Assembly (NCBI GenBank): GCA_029882975.1
Contig: JAOUJW010000040.1
Span: 1-51,312 of the forward strand
DNA length: 51,312 bases
From: Gammaproteobacteria bacterium
GTDB lineage: Bacteria; Pseudomonadota; Gammaproteobacteria; SZUA-152
Direction: 5' to 3'
This document shows positions 51,310-51,312 of this stretch, one piece after another (positions within the stretch are counted from its first letter, which is position 1; each line of letters starts with the position of its first letter). Position numbers and translations under genes: made by a program. The notes under the pieces are model-generated. The model was not told the DNA's origin, did no database searches, and saw only the letters and a list, made by a program, of their open reading frames with translations.

Positions 51310-51312
51310 AAT

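Overview
The window is a stretch of gammaproteobacterial chromosome at moderate GC. The evidence is a long housekeeping block, dapB-carA-carB-greA-(DUF4149)-yhbY-rlmE-ftsH-folP-glmM-tpiA-secG-tRNA-Leu(GAG), whose order closely follows the one known from Pseudomonas. It is followed by a complete 14-gene nuoA-N operon with separate nuoC and nuoD. The genus cannot be read from the sequence; a free-living or marine gammaproteobacterium (Chromatiales/Thiotrichales-like gene order) is a reasonable guess.

Layout. (1) Bases 1-14.8 kb are accessory. An open-ended giant surface protein is built from nine ~96-residue repeats, the first five almost identical in DNA, ending in a beta-helix. Small genes follow (unknown protein, DUF2938 membrane protein, SnoaL-like protein, tautomerase). 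Next comes a rhodanese / GNAT-C39 peptidase / RimK-like ATP-grasp / DUF155 cluster, then a small exported protein and a 986-residue lipoprotein with a glycine linker and five Asp-box-bearing modules. (2) 14.8-29.3 kb is the housekeeping block, preceded by a SAM methyltransferase. The carA leader carries a U-rich mini-ORF directly followed by an intrinsic terminator, the layout of a pyrimidine attenuator. (3) 29.3-44.6 kb is the nuo operon, behind a tRNA-Leu terminator, a good sigma-70-like promoter and a long imperfect hairpin. (4) 44.6-51.3 kb is accessory again: an FkbM methyltransferase, a SIMPL-domain protein, 1.2 kb without a convincing gene, a NarL-type histidine kinase/response regulator pair, tRNA-Arg(CCU) and the 5' part of a P-type cation ATPase.

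How the genes work together. The central block joins lysine/peptidoglycan precursor synthesis (dapB, glmM), carbamoyl phosphate (carAB), folate (folP), transcript elongation (greA), ribosome maturation (yhbY, rlmE), membrane proteolysis (ftsH), glycolysis (tpiA) and secretion (secG). The nuo genes encode all subunits of proton-pumping NADH dehydrogenase (complex I). The least understood group is the ATP-grasp/GNAT-C39/DUF155 cluster, which looks like a peptide-forming or peptide-tagging pathway. I found no CRISPR array, insertion sequence or phage genes.
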